DNA of 64,000 nucleotides from Emticicia sp040253585 (GTDB lineage Bacteria; Bacteroidota; Bacteroidia; Cytophagales; Spirosomataceae): positions 186,001-250,000 of the forward strand of contig NZ_JBELAU010000006.1 in the NCBI RefSeq assembly GCF_040253585.1, given 5' to 3'. Shown piece by piece: positions 1 to 7,305 of this stretch (its first letter is position 1; every line of letters begins with the position of its first letter). The notes beneath the pieces are model-generated. The model was given only the letters and a program-made list of their open reading frames with translations, had not been told where the DNA came from and made no database searches. Made by a program: the position numbers and the translations under genes.

Positions 1-53
1 CAAATACTTACCTCAAAGTTGTGCAAAAAGCTTAAAAAAAGTTTATAAAACAC

Positions 54-84
54 TTGCGTAATATTTAATATCACACTAATTTTG
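54..84 (+). promoter_or_regulatory. Bacteroidota-type promoter of the tRNA-Thr cluster
   Basis: TTG at 54-56 and TAATTTTG at 77-84 are separated by 20 bases. This matches the TTG / TAnnTTTG (-33/-7) promoter form known for Bacteroidota. It lies about 50 bases before the first tRNA-Thr and would drive the tRNA cluster. Assigned from consensus and position only. Confidence 0.6.
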
Positions 85-136
85 CACCACAATAACAGAG
101 AGACGAACACAATTCAAAACTCTCTTATCGTAAATT

Positions 137-209
137 GCCTCCATAGCTCAGCTGATAGAGCAACTGACTTGTAATCAGTAGGTCGCTGGTTTGATCCCGG
201 CTGGGGGCT
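137..209 (+). tRNA. tRNA-Thr (anticodon TGT), copy 1
   Basis: A 73-base cloverleaf. Acceptor arm GCCTCCA (137-143) pairs with TGGGGGC (202-208), including one T-G pair, and T209 is the discriminator. The anticodon arm CTGAC-TTGTAAT-CAG carries TGT, which reads ACA and other ACN threonine codons. The T-loop TTTGATC is conventional. CCA is not encoded. It is identical to the copy at 334-406. Confidence 0.95.
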
Positions 210-216
210 CTTAAAA

Positions 217-288
217 ATAGAGCAACTGACTTGTAATCAGTAGATCGCTGCGGGGTCTCCCGTGCAATTTGATCCTGTCTGGGTGCTC
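217..288 (+). pseudogene. Broken tRNA-Thr copy between the two intact genes
   Basis: Bases 217-250 repeat the tRNA-Thr from the D-arm through the anticodon arm (TGT kept) to the start of the T-arm, with one substitution. A 17-base insertion (251-267), containing the hairpin CGGG-GTCT-CCCG, interrupts the T-arm. The T-loop and the 3' acceptor half follow in altered form (TGGGTGC in place of TGGGGGC). The 5' acceptor half and first part of the D-arm are missing, so no cloverleaf can form. It is probably left from unequal recombination between neighbouring tRNA copies. Confidence 0.8.
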
Positions 289-333
289 TAAAGTTAACAG
301 AATACTTTTCAAAAATTTTGTATTATATAGTAA

Positions 334-406
334 GCCTCCATAGCTCAGCTGATAGAGCAACTGACTTGTAATCAGTAGGTCGCTGGTTTGATCCCGGCTG
401 GGGGCT
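334..406 (+). tRNA. tRNA-Thr (anticodon TGT), copy 2
   Basis: Identical in sequence to the first tRNA-Thr: acceptor GCCTCCA/TGGGGGC, anticodon TGT, discriminator T, no encoded CCA. A strong hairpin terminator follows at once, so this is the last gene of the cluster. No separate promoter box is obvious in the 45 bases before it, so it is probably processed from a common transcript. Confidence 0.95.
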
Positions 407-410
407 CTTA

Positions 411-442
411 AAAAGGATTTCAAGAAATTGAAATCCTTTTTT
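411..442 (+). terminator. Rho-independent terminator of the tRNA cluster
   Basis: AAAGGATTTCAA, a GAAA loop, TTGAAATCCTTT and a T-run form a 12-bp perfect stem five bases after the second tRNA-Thr. Confidence 0.85.
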
Positions 443-481
443 GCTTTTATACGTTTATTTACAAAATAATCGCTCCCAAAA

Positions 482-1558
482 ATGAAAAAAAAGATTTTCA
501 AAATACTAAAATATTCATTCTTGGGTTTATTGGTGGCGTTGATACTTTTCATTGCTTTCAATCTTGATTCTTCTGTCTATGCTTATCGACAAGCCAAAGG
601 GCAATTAAAAATCATTTTCAATACTCGTCCTGTCAGTGAAGTTTTAGCCGATAAATCTTTTCCTGATTCTCTAAAAAAACGAATTTTATTAATTGAAGAA
701 ATAAAACGCTTTGCGGTTGATTCGTTGGGGCTGAATCCATCGGATAACTATACCACTTTCTACGACCAACACCAAAAGCCAATCTTGTGGGTGATTACAG
801 CCTGCGAGCCATTTGAGTTGAAAGCTCGAAAATGGGATTTCCCGATTGTGGGAACATTTAGCTACAAAGGCCATTTTGAAAAAGTCATTGCCGATGCCGA
901 ACTCAGCGAACTAAAAAAGCAAGGTTTTGATACGCAACTCAATGAAGTATCGGCTTGGAGTACGCTTGGCTACTTGAAAGACCCAATTTTAAGCTCAATG
1001 CTTGAAAAATCTGAAGGGCGTTTGGCGGCACTGATAATTCACGAGCTAACGCATGGTACGCTTTTTGTAAAAAACAATTTAGAGTTTAATGAAAATCTGG
1101 CAGACTTTGTGGGAGACTACGGAGCGATACGTTTTCTGACAAGTAAATATGGCAAAAATTCCAAAGAATTGGAGCGTTATCAATTCTCGAAAAAGTACAG
1201 TGATGCGTATAGCCAGCACTTATTGAGAGGAGCAAAGAAATTGGATAGTTTGTATAAGAATTTCGATAAACAAATGACGATTCAAGAAAAGAAACGTCAG
1301 AAGATAGAAATGATAAGTACAATTATAAATAAGAGCGATACACTATTGGCAGGAGAATTTCAGAAACGATTAATTAGTCGCAAGAAATGGGCTTTAAACG
1401 ACAATAACTTGCCTAATAATGCGTATTTTATTGGGTATCTGACTTATCAGAGCAAACAGAACCAGTTTAAAGACGAATTTGTTAAAGAGTATAAAGGCAA
1501 CTTTAATAATTATTTAACGTATCTAAAGAATAAATATCCAAGTAGCATTGTTTTCTAA
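482..1558 (+). CDS. Predicted zinc aminopeptidase (PF10023 / COG4324 type)
   Basis: A 358-aa protein with one N-terminal membrane segment (about residues 9-27) that probably anchors it to the inner membrane facing the periplasm. HELTH at residues 187-191 gives two zinc-ligand histidines and the catalytic Glu, and FNENLADFVG (from about 202) supplies the downstream Glu ligand. This layout, HExxH followed by FNExxAxFV, is that of the putative aminopeptidase family PF10023. Length suits the family. The DUF3108 gene follows 31 bp later on the same strand, so the two may be cotranscribed. Peptidase activity is inferred from the motif; the substrate is unknown. Confidence 0.8.
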   Translation: MKKKIFKILKYSFLGLLVALILFIAFNLDSSVYAYRQAKGQLKIIFNTRPVSEVLADKSFPDSLKKRILLIEEIKRFAVDSLGLNPSDNYTTFYDQHQKPILWVITACEPFELKARKWDFPIVGTFSYKGHFEKVIADAELSELKKQGFDTQLNEVSAWSTLGYLKDPILSSMLEKSEGRLAALIIHELTHGTLFVKNNLEFNENLADFVGDYGAIRFLTSKYGKNSKELERYQFSKKYSDAYSQHLLRGAKKLDSLYKNFDKQMTIQEKKRQKIEMISTIINKSDTLLAGEFQKRLISRKKWALNDNNLPNNAYFIGYLTYQSKQNQFKDEFVKEYKGNFNNYLTYLKNKYPSSIVF

Positions 1559-1589
1559 ATAACAGCCTCATTCACAATTTTAAAACAAA

Positions 1590-2378
1590 ATGAGTTTTCT
1601 AAAAAAAATCTTATTTTTATTCATAATCGTCACTACCAGTTCATTTGTAGTGAGCGATAGCTATCGCTATTTGCCAAATCATGCGTTTAAGGCGGGTGAG
1701 TATTTTGAATATAAAGTAAAATATGGTTTTTTGAACGTCGGTGAAGCAACTGTTGATGTGAGTCCACAAATTTATTCGGTCAATAATCGTCCGTGCTATC
1801 GGGTTAATATCTTTGGGCGTACTACTGGTTTTACCGACCTTTTCCGCATACGTAATACCTATCGCTCCTACTTGGATACATCGGCTATTTTACCACAAAA
1901 ATTCTTGATGGATTTACAAGAAAATAGCTATCATAAAGAACAAACGATTACTTTCGACCACACAACCAATGCAGCAGTTAGGGAACAGAACAAAGAGCGT
2001 AAAAACTTTAAGCTACCTGATAATGTACACGATGTGGTTTCGGGATATTATTTCTTGCGTACGATTGATTTCACTAAAGTCAAAATTGGTGAAACGGTTT
2101 CATCAAATATGTTTTTTGATGATGAAATCTACAATATGAAAGTAAAATACAACGGAAAAGGTGTTATTCGGACAAAATATGGCAAAATCAATGTCATAAA
2201 ACTGAATCCGATTTTACCTAAAAATAAAATGTTTGATGGTGAAGATGCGATCAGGATTTGGGTTTCTGACGATAAGAATCGTGTACCGATAAAAATTGAA
2301 GTTGAGTTTACGGTTGGAAGTGCCACAATGGAATTGAAAAATTATAAAAATACTAAGTATCAGTTTGATTGGCAGTAA
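1590..2378 (+). CDS. DUF3108 secreted protein
   Basis: A 262-aa protein with a hydrophobic signal sequence (residues 5-22). The body matches the DUF3108 pattern: a GEYFEYKVKYGFLNVGEA opening, then a long all-beta region with aromatic strand motifs. Family members are periplasmic or outer-membrane-associated beta proteins of unknown function. It lies 31 bp after the aminopeptidase gene. A bidirectional terminator follows at 2453-2487. Confidence 0.75.
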   Translation: MSFLKKILFLFIIVTTSSFVVSDSYRYLPNHAFKAGEYFEYKVKYGFLNVGEATVDVSPQIYSVNNRPCYRVNIFGRTTGFTDLFRIRNTYRSYLDTSAILPQKFLMDLQENSYHKEQTITFDHTTNAAVREQNKERKNFKLPDNVHDVVSGYYFLRTIDFTKVKIGETVSSNMFFDDEIYNMKVKYNGKGVIRTKYGKINVIKLNPILPKNKMFDGEDAIRIWVSDDKNRVPIKIEVEFTVGSATMELKNYKNTKYQFDWQ

Positions 2379-2452
2379 GTGGTTACTGGTTGTCTGTTAC
2401 TGGAAATTGGTTATTAGAAACAATTATTTTAAGATTTTGTAGTACCAATCAT

Positions 2453-2487
2453 AAAAAATGCCTCCTCTAAATGAGAAGGCATTTTTT
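2453..2487. terminator. Bidirectional terminator
   Basis: AAAAAATGCCT and AGGCATTTTTT form an A/T-flanked stem between the convergent DUF3108 gene and the Tyr/Arg-rich lipoprotein gene, so it can serve both strands. Confidence 0.8.
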
Positions 2488-2490
2488 GTT

Positions 2491-2787
2491 TTATCTACGT
2501 CCGTGACTTCTGCTACCTCTGCTACCTCTGCTATCGCCTCTATAACTCCGATTTTGATAACCATAATTTCGATGTCGATTATAATTATACCTATAAGAAT
2601 ACCTTCTTGGTGGAGCTACATAAACCCGTACCTGTGGCCTTACATAAGGTCGATAGCCATAATAAGGTCTTGAATGATAACGGTCACGATGAGCATATCC
2701 GCTATAAAAACAACTCGACAGACTAAGCGACAATAAAGCAAAAATACCAGCTAAAGTCAGCAAACGAAGTTTCGATTGATTTTTCAT
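2491..2787 (-). CDS. Small Tyr/Arg/Ser-rich lipoprotein
   Basis: A 98-aa protein counted from the ATG at 2787 (MKNQSKLRLL). An ATG 13 codons upstream is open, but only the shorter start puts the signal peptide at the N-terminus. The signal ends in a lipobox-like LSLSSC, which suggests a lipoprotein. The mature part is extreme in composition: RYHSRPYYGYRPY-type Tyr/Arg/Pro blocks, then an SRGSRGSRSHGRR tail. Similar YR-rich lipoproteins are common and uncharacterised in Bacteroidota; binding of polyanions or LPS is a guess. The overlapping opposite-strand reading frame is its shadow. Confidence 0.7.
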   Translation of the reverse strand: MKNQSKLRLLTLAGIFALLSLSLSSCFYSGYAHRDRYHSRPYYGYRPYVRPQVRVYVAPPRRYSYRYNYNRHRNYGYQNRSYRGDSRGSRGSRSHGRR

Positions 2788-2932
2788 AATTCTAACATTT
2801 TTTATTGTAGATGCTTGAAAACGCAAAAAGGTTGCATTTCATATATAATTAGACAATTTTAATTAGACTTACCCTCATTTACGAACCCAAATTTTGATTA
2901 AATTGCATAGAATATCAACTAATCTCTAATTA

Positions 2933-3496
2933 ATGGCTTTAACCGAATCAAATATGCTACCAATCGGGACTATCGCACCCGATTTTAGTTTGAAAGATAC
3001 TGTATCCGATAAAATCCTGTCAGTCAATGACTTATTCTCCGATAAAGCAACGATTGTCATGTTTATTTGTAATCATTGTCCATACGTAATTCATGTAAAA
3101 GACGAGTTGGTTAGACTGGCCCATGATTATCAGCCCAAAGGGGTTAAACTGGTGGCAATTAGTTCGAATGATATTGAAAAATACCCTCAAGATGGCCCTG
3201 AAGCCATGAAGGTTTTCGCAAAAGAATCAGGTTTTACATTTCCGTATCTTTATGATGAAACCCAAGAAATAGCACGAGCTTACGATGCTGCTTGCACCCC
3301 TGACTTCTACATCTTTGATGGAGCGAAAAAACTGCGTTATCGAGGGCGTTTGGATGAATCTCGCCCAAGAGTAGAAAACCCTAAGCCTGTTACTGGAAAA
3401 GATTTGCGAGGAGCTTTAGACGCAATTCTATCCAATCAGTCTATTCCGAAAATACAGTTTCCGAGCATGGGCTGTAATATTAAATGGAAAATTTAA
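2933..3496 (+). CDS. Thioredoxin-like (AhpC/TSA-Redoxin) protein
   Basis: A 187-aa thioredoxin-fold protein. It opens with the peroxiredoxin/TlpA-like stretch PIGTIAPDFSLKD and has a C-N-H-C motif at residues 46-49 (ICNHCPYV), where thioredoxins have CGPC. The cis-proline region is ACTPDFYIFD. No signal peptide is visible, so it is probably cytoplasmic. The CNHCPYV subgroup is widespread in Bacteroidota and annotated as thioredoxin family protein. Whether it acts as reductase or peroxidase cannot be told. The next gene starts 35 bp downstream. Confidence 0.85.
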   Translation: MALTESNMLPIGTIAPDFSLKDTVSDKILSVNDLFSDKATIVMFICNHCPYVIHVKDELVRLAHDYQPKGVKLVAISSNDIEKYPQDGPEAMKVFAKESGFTFPYLYDETQEIARAYDAACTPDFYIFDGAKKLRYRGRLDESRPRVENPKPVTGKDLRGALDAILSNQSIPKIQFPSMGCNIKWKI

Positions 3497-3531
3497 ACAC
3501 TTCATAAAATCACTATACCTAAAACCTTATA

Positions 3532-5826
3532 ATGTCTCAATCAACCACTTCCCAAAAATACCGTTCATTTTCACTACTGTTTATTTTCTTTTTTTCGGGC
3601 TTTGCAGCCCTCATTTATCAAGTAATTTGGCAACGTTGGTTGGTATTTTACACAGGAATCAGTTCGGTTAGCATCAGCCTAATAGTTTCGGCATTTATGG
3701 CTGGCTTGGGTTTGGGCTATTTAGCTGGTGGTCAAATTGCAGATAAAGTGGGTAAAAACAAGCCGATTTTGTTTTTTGTCTTAGCCGAAATCGGTATTGG
3801 AGTTTTTGCATTGGTCAGTAAATCAATCATTTATGATTGGCTATATCAATCAAATGCTCTGGCAGGCGGTTCGCCTTTTCAAACCTACCTAACTCTATTT
3901 CTGATTTTACTCTTTCCAACATTTTTGATGGGGCTTTCTCTGCCCCTACTTTCAAAGGCATTTGAGCAAAAAAATGCTGAGAATCAGGCCAGTTACATTA
4001 GTTTATTATATTTTACGAATACACTCGGAGCAGCAGCAGGAACTTTCATTACAACATTCATCCTGATTAGAGTTATGGGGTTTGAAAATGCCGTACGTTT
4101 GGGAGCTTCTTTCAATTTTTTGTGTGCAATCACTGCTGGTGTAATTTATTATTTTCAAACTCAAAATTCTGCTGTCGAAGATTCTCTTATCCAAGCAAAA
4201 ACGTCGGAAGCATCAAAAGGCTCATTTTCGTGGAATAAGAATTTCATTTATTGGATTCTTCAATATACAGCATCGGGTTTTATGGCTATTTGCTTTGAAA
4301 TTATTTGGTTTAGAATGATTGAAACCATGATGAAATCCATTGCCCTGACGTTTTCAATCATCTTGACTATCTATTTGGCAATGATGGCAATTGGCACATA
4401 TACGGGTGTAAAAATGGCCAAAAGACTCCCAAATAATCGGCTAAAATTATTCTTGAATACTCAGTATGTTTTGTATTTCTATTCAGTAGGAGCAATTTTA
4501 TTGTTGCAATGGGCGGTTTCTGATGTTTCGGCACTTTCGTTTTTGTTTGAATACTTCAAAAGCTACGAAACATCTTTTGCTCCAAAAATTGCGTTCTCGA
4601 CTATGGCAGTAATTCCATTTTTCTTAATGGCAGTACCAACATTTATAATGGGTTTTAGTTTTACGCTTTCACAATTAATTATTCAAGATAAATTTGATGA
4701 AGTTGGTCGAAAAGTGGGTTGGTTGCAATTTGTGAATATCGTAGGTTCTACGATTGGAGCTTGGTTTGTAACACTCATTGGTTTTAATCATCTCGGTACG
4801 GCTCTGACTATCAAGCTGATAAGTCTCATTGGTTTAGTTTATGTGATAGCCTTACACCGAAATAAATTCAATAGTTTATTGTCAAGAATTCTGATGGGAG
4901 TATCGTTGATTTTAGTCATTTCACTGCTGCCAAACAACGAAAAACTTTGGATGAAATTTAGTGGAATGGCCGATGAGAAAAGTTTTATTGTCGAGGAAGA
5001 CGAAACGGCTCTATCATTTATAAAAACACTCGGCGAAGAATCTTACGTTTATGTCAACGGTTTGGGGCAAAGTATGTTTCCATTTAATCGAGATATTACT
5101 CACTTTACATTGGGGGCTGTTCCTGCATTGATTCACCCTAATCCCGAAGACATTGGTATAGTTGGCTTGGGTTCGGCCTGTACACTTTATAATGCTGGTG
5201 GACGTGTCGAAACTAAATCTTTGGATTGTTTTGAGGTTATCGTAAATCAGCCAAAAGCAGTAAATGAATATGTAAAACGCACAAAAGATAGCACTGCACT
5301 ATACATCATCAATGATAAACGAGTAAATGTAATTTTGCAAGATGGACGATACTATCTGCACCAAAACCCTAAATTATATGATATTTTGGAAGCTGATGCT
5401 TTACGTCCGAAATCTTCTTATTCGGGAAATCTGTATTCGGTTGAGTATTTTAAATTGCTAAAATCAAGGCTCAAAAAAGGCGGAATGGCTATTACTTGGG
5501 GTGCAACTGGGCGTATAAGAAATGGTTTTGCTGAAGTTTTTCCGTACATCTACGAGATTGATAGCTTTATGATTATCGGTACTGACCAACCTTTAGAATT
5601 TGACGAAAAGAAAATTTTTGAACGCTTAGAAAACTCTTTCACCAAAAATCATTACGGACGTGCAGGTATAAAAGTGCGAGAAAATTTAGAAAAAGTACTA
5701 AACAAACGAGTAATATTACAAAATGGCACTACTAAAATTTCAAAATCTTTTAACTCAGATATGTGGCCAAAAGATGAATTTGATTATGGTAAACTTTGGG
5801 AGAAAATTCTGGGTAAAGAAGACTGA
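3532..5826 (+). CDS. Fused MFS-like transporter / spermidine synthase-like protein
   Basis: A 764-aa two-part protein. Residues 1 to about 460 form a polytopic membrane region with about 12 helices, beginning with the typical SGFAALIYQVIWQRWLVFYTG motif of fused MFS/spermidine synthases. The C-terminal part (about 480-764) has a Rossmann methyltransferase/aminopropyltransferase fold: VGLGSA as the nucleotide-binding loop, an acidic residue in LDCFEV, QDGRYYL, YDILEADAL carrying the catalytic-site Asp position, and KKGGMAITWG. Such fusions are common in Bacteroidota, but their substrate is not established and polyamine synthesis should not be assumed. Confidence 0.8.
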   Translation: MSQSTTSQKYRSFSLLFIFFFSGFAALIYQVIWQRWLVFYTGISSVSISLIVSAFMAGLGLGYLAGGQIADKVGKNKPILFFVLAEIGIGVFALVSKSIIYDWLYQSNALAGGSPFQTYLTLFLILLFPTFLMGLSLPLLSKAFEQKNAENQASYISLLYFTNTLGAAAGTFITTFILIRVMGFENAVRLGASFNFLCAITAGVIYYFQTQNSAVEDSLIQAKTSEASKGSFSWNKNFIYWILQYTASGFMAICFEIIWFRMIETMMKSIALTFSIILTIYLAMMAIGTYTGVKMAKRLPNNRLKLFLNTQYVLYFYSVGAILLLQWAVSDVSALSFLFEYFKSYETSFAPKIAFSTMAVIPFFLMAVPTFIMGFSFTLSQLIIQDKFDEVGRKVGWLQFVNIVGSTIGAWFVTLIGFNHLGTALTIKLISLIGLVYVIALHRNKFNSLLSRILMGVSLILVISLLPNNEKLWMKFSGMADEKSFIVEEDETALSFIKTLGEESYVYVNGLGQSMFPFNRDITHFTLGAVPALIHPNPEDIGIVGLGSACTLYNAGGRVETKSLDCFEVIVNQPKAVNEYVKRTKDSTALYIINDKRVNVILQDGRYYLHQNPKLYDILEADALRPKSSYSGNLYSVEYFKLLKSRLKKGGMAITWGATGRIRNGFAEVFPYIYEIDSFMIIGTDQPLEFDEKKIFERLENSFTKNHYGRAGIKVRENLEKVLNKRVILQNGTTKISKSFNSDMWPKDEFDYGKLWEKILGKED

Positions 5827-5887
5827 TTTTTTAATCATATCTCTATTTTTTTGAATTTTAACGTTTACTTTCAACCAAAGCAATGTT

Positions 5888-6595
5888 ATGTATTCACGAA
5901 TTCTTATCGCTATCTGTTTAGTTTTTGTTTTGGCTTGTGACAAAACCGAAACACCAACACCTGTTGATACAACTTGGCAGCCAAGCACAATTGATGGACA
6001 GTTTGTATTTAATACTTTCAAAAGTGCAGGGCTTGGTGGCAGCAGAGGTAAAATACAAAAATGGCCTCAAAGCGAAGTTTATTACTGGTTTGATACCGAA
6101 GGTTCTGGCACAAATAGCCTCGTTGCGATTTCAGACAGTGTTTTTGCCCAAATTAATCAATTTAGTAAATCGGCAAAGTTTATCAAGACTACTGATGAAT
6201 CAAAAGCAAATATAAAGATTTTCTCAGGACGTGATACTGAGTTTGAAGCAAAATATAAAATGAGTTTGCAAGGAGAATTACAAGTTGGTGGAACTGCTTT
6301 TATGTCGATTTCGAGCAGTAAACAAGAAATTGAGAAAGTTGTTGTTTGGGTAACGAGTGTGTTTCCGTCACTCGATCGCCGATTAATTACACGCCACGAA
6401 ATTGGACACGCAATTGGTTTCTCGCATGTACCAACCAAACGCTCAATCATGTGGGATACGATAGATTTAGAATATAACCCAACTGCATTTACCGAAGTTG
6501 ATAATAATTATATCAAAATCCTCTACGATACACGAGCCAAAGCTGGCATGGCCCACGAAGAGTTATTTCCTGTTTATATGGATGTGTTGAAGTGA
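5888..6595 (+). CDS. Matrixin-like zinc metalloprotease lipoprotein
   Basis: A 235-aa protein with signal peptide and lipobox ending at Cys17 (VLAC), hence a predicted lipoprotein. The metzincin motif HEIGHAIGFSH lies at residues 170-180, giving three zinc-ligand His and the catalytic Glu. The Met-turn is in SIMWD (Met188). The order and 8-residue spacing to the Met-turn fit matrixins (M10A) or the related M57 family. No propeptide or substrate domain is visible. Likely acts at the envelope on protein substrates (inference). Confidence 0.85.
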   Translation: MYSRILIAICLVFVLACDKTETPTPVDTTWQPSTIDGQFVFNTFKSAGLGGSRGKIQKWPQSEVYYWFDTEGSGTNSLVAISDSVFAQINQFSKSAKFIKTTDESKANIKIFSGRDTEFEAKYKMSLQGELQVGGTAFMSISSSKQEIEKVVVWVTSVFPSLDRRLITRHEIGHAIGFSHVPTKRSIMWDTIDLEYNPTAFTEVDNNYIKILYDTRAKAGMAHEELFPVYMDVLK

Positions 6596-6646
6596 ATTGT
6601 TTTAGAATAGATTAAATTTTATATTTGATTAGAAAAAGATAGAAAG

Positions 6647-6874
6647 ATGAATATTTTAGAAAGAATTACAATTAATCCTAACATTTGTCATGGAAAACCG
6701 TGTATCAGAGGAATGCGTTGGACAGTTGAAATAATTATTGATTTATTAGGTTCAGGAATGAGCATCAATGAGATCATTGAAGACCATCCAGAACTGGAAA
6801 AAGAAGATATTTTTGCAAGTTTGCAATATGCAAAAATGCTTGTTGCTGGTCATACTCTGAAAATTGCTGCTTGA
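6647..6874 (+). CDS. DUF433 protein, probable antitoxin
   Basis: A 75-aa protein with the whole DUF433 pattern: RITINPNICHGKPCIRGMRWTVE, then a helix-turn-helix-like half with LGSGMSINEIIEDHPELEKEDIFASLQYA. DUF433 (COG2442) proteins are predicted antitoxins paired with DUF5615 PIN-like toxins. The partner starts one base after this stop codon (TGA-T-ATG), so the two are translationally linked and in the usual antitoxin-first order. Autoregulation by DNA binding is expected from the family; no operator was identified. Confidence 0.85.
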   Translation: MNILERITINPNICHGKPCIRGMRWTVEIIIDLLGSGMSINEIIEDHPELEKEDIFASLQYAKMLVAGHTLKIAA

Positions 6875-6875
6875 T

Positions 6876-7232
6876 ATGAAATTTTTATGTGATGTACATA
6901 TTTCGTATAAAGTCTGTAAATCTTTAGAACAGTCTGGACATCAAGCAATCCATGTAAATACTATCCTCGATAAATGGTTTACCGAGGATTCCGCAATTTG
7001 TGAATATGCTGACCAAAATGATTATATTGTAATAACCAAAGATGAGGATTTCAGAGCAACTTTTTTACTCAAGAAAAAGCCAAAAAAATTAATAAGAATT
7101 ATCTTAGGTAACATATCAAATCAAGATTTAATAAAAACTTTAGTAGCTTGTCTTTCAACGATTGAAAAATTAAATACAAGTGAATATTTGTTTATGGAAA
7201 TAGGTGAAGAAATAAACGTATTTTATCCATAA
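6876..7232 (+). CDS. DUF5615 PIN-like toxin
   Basis: A 118-aa protein starting at the ATG at 6876. An upstream TTG at 6864 overlaps the antitoxin and would add four residues before the core. It matches DUF5615 (COG4634, Mut7-C/PIN-like): FLCDVHISYKVCKSLEQSGH with the first acidic site, and YIVITKDEDF with the second D-x-D acidic cluster. These acidic residues are the presumed metal-binding nuclease site. It forms a two-gene module with the DUF433 antitoxin. RNase activity is inferred from the PIN-like fold. Confidence 0.85.
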   Translation: MKFLCDVHISYKVCKSLEQSGHQAIHVNTILDKWFTEDSAICEYADQNDYIVITKDEDFRATFLLKKKPKKLIRIILGNISNQDLIKTLVACLSTIEKLNTSEYLFMEIGEEINVFYP

Positions 7233-7234
7233 AA

Positions 7235-7268
7235 AAACTCCTGCAAGAAAATCATCTCGCAGGAGTTT
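7235..7268. terminator. Bidirectional terminator between toxin gene and clpB
   Basis: AAACTCCTGC and GCAGGAGTTT form a 10-bp stem between convergent genes, with A- and T-rich flanks suited to termination in both directions. Confidence 0.8.
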
Positions 7269-7305
7269 CACACTACTAAACCTAATCTAATTTACCCTAT
7301 ACTAC

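Noticed and set aside
217..288. tRNA fragment as an attachment site of an integrated element
   Set aside because: No integrase, element or matching distant repeat is present; the intact copies lie within 130 bp on both sides, so local recombination explains it better.
2379..2452. TGGTTACTGG-like short words after the DUF3108 gene
   Set aside because: Only a few degenerate copies in 40 bp; too little to call a repeat element.
2458..2673. 71-aa plus-strand frame opposite the Tyr/Arg-rich lipoprotein
   Set aside because: It is the antisense of a low-complexity Tyr/Arg coding sequence, begins inside a terminator and has no signal, start context or family; the opposite strand has a signal peptide and lipobox.
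5925..6215. 96-aa plus-strand frame inside the matrixin-like gene
   Set aside because: It overlaps a gene with a complete zinc motif in another frame and shows no recognisable protein pattern.
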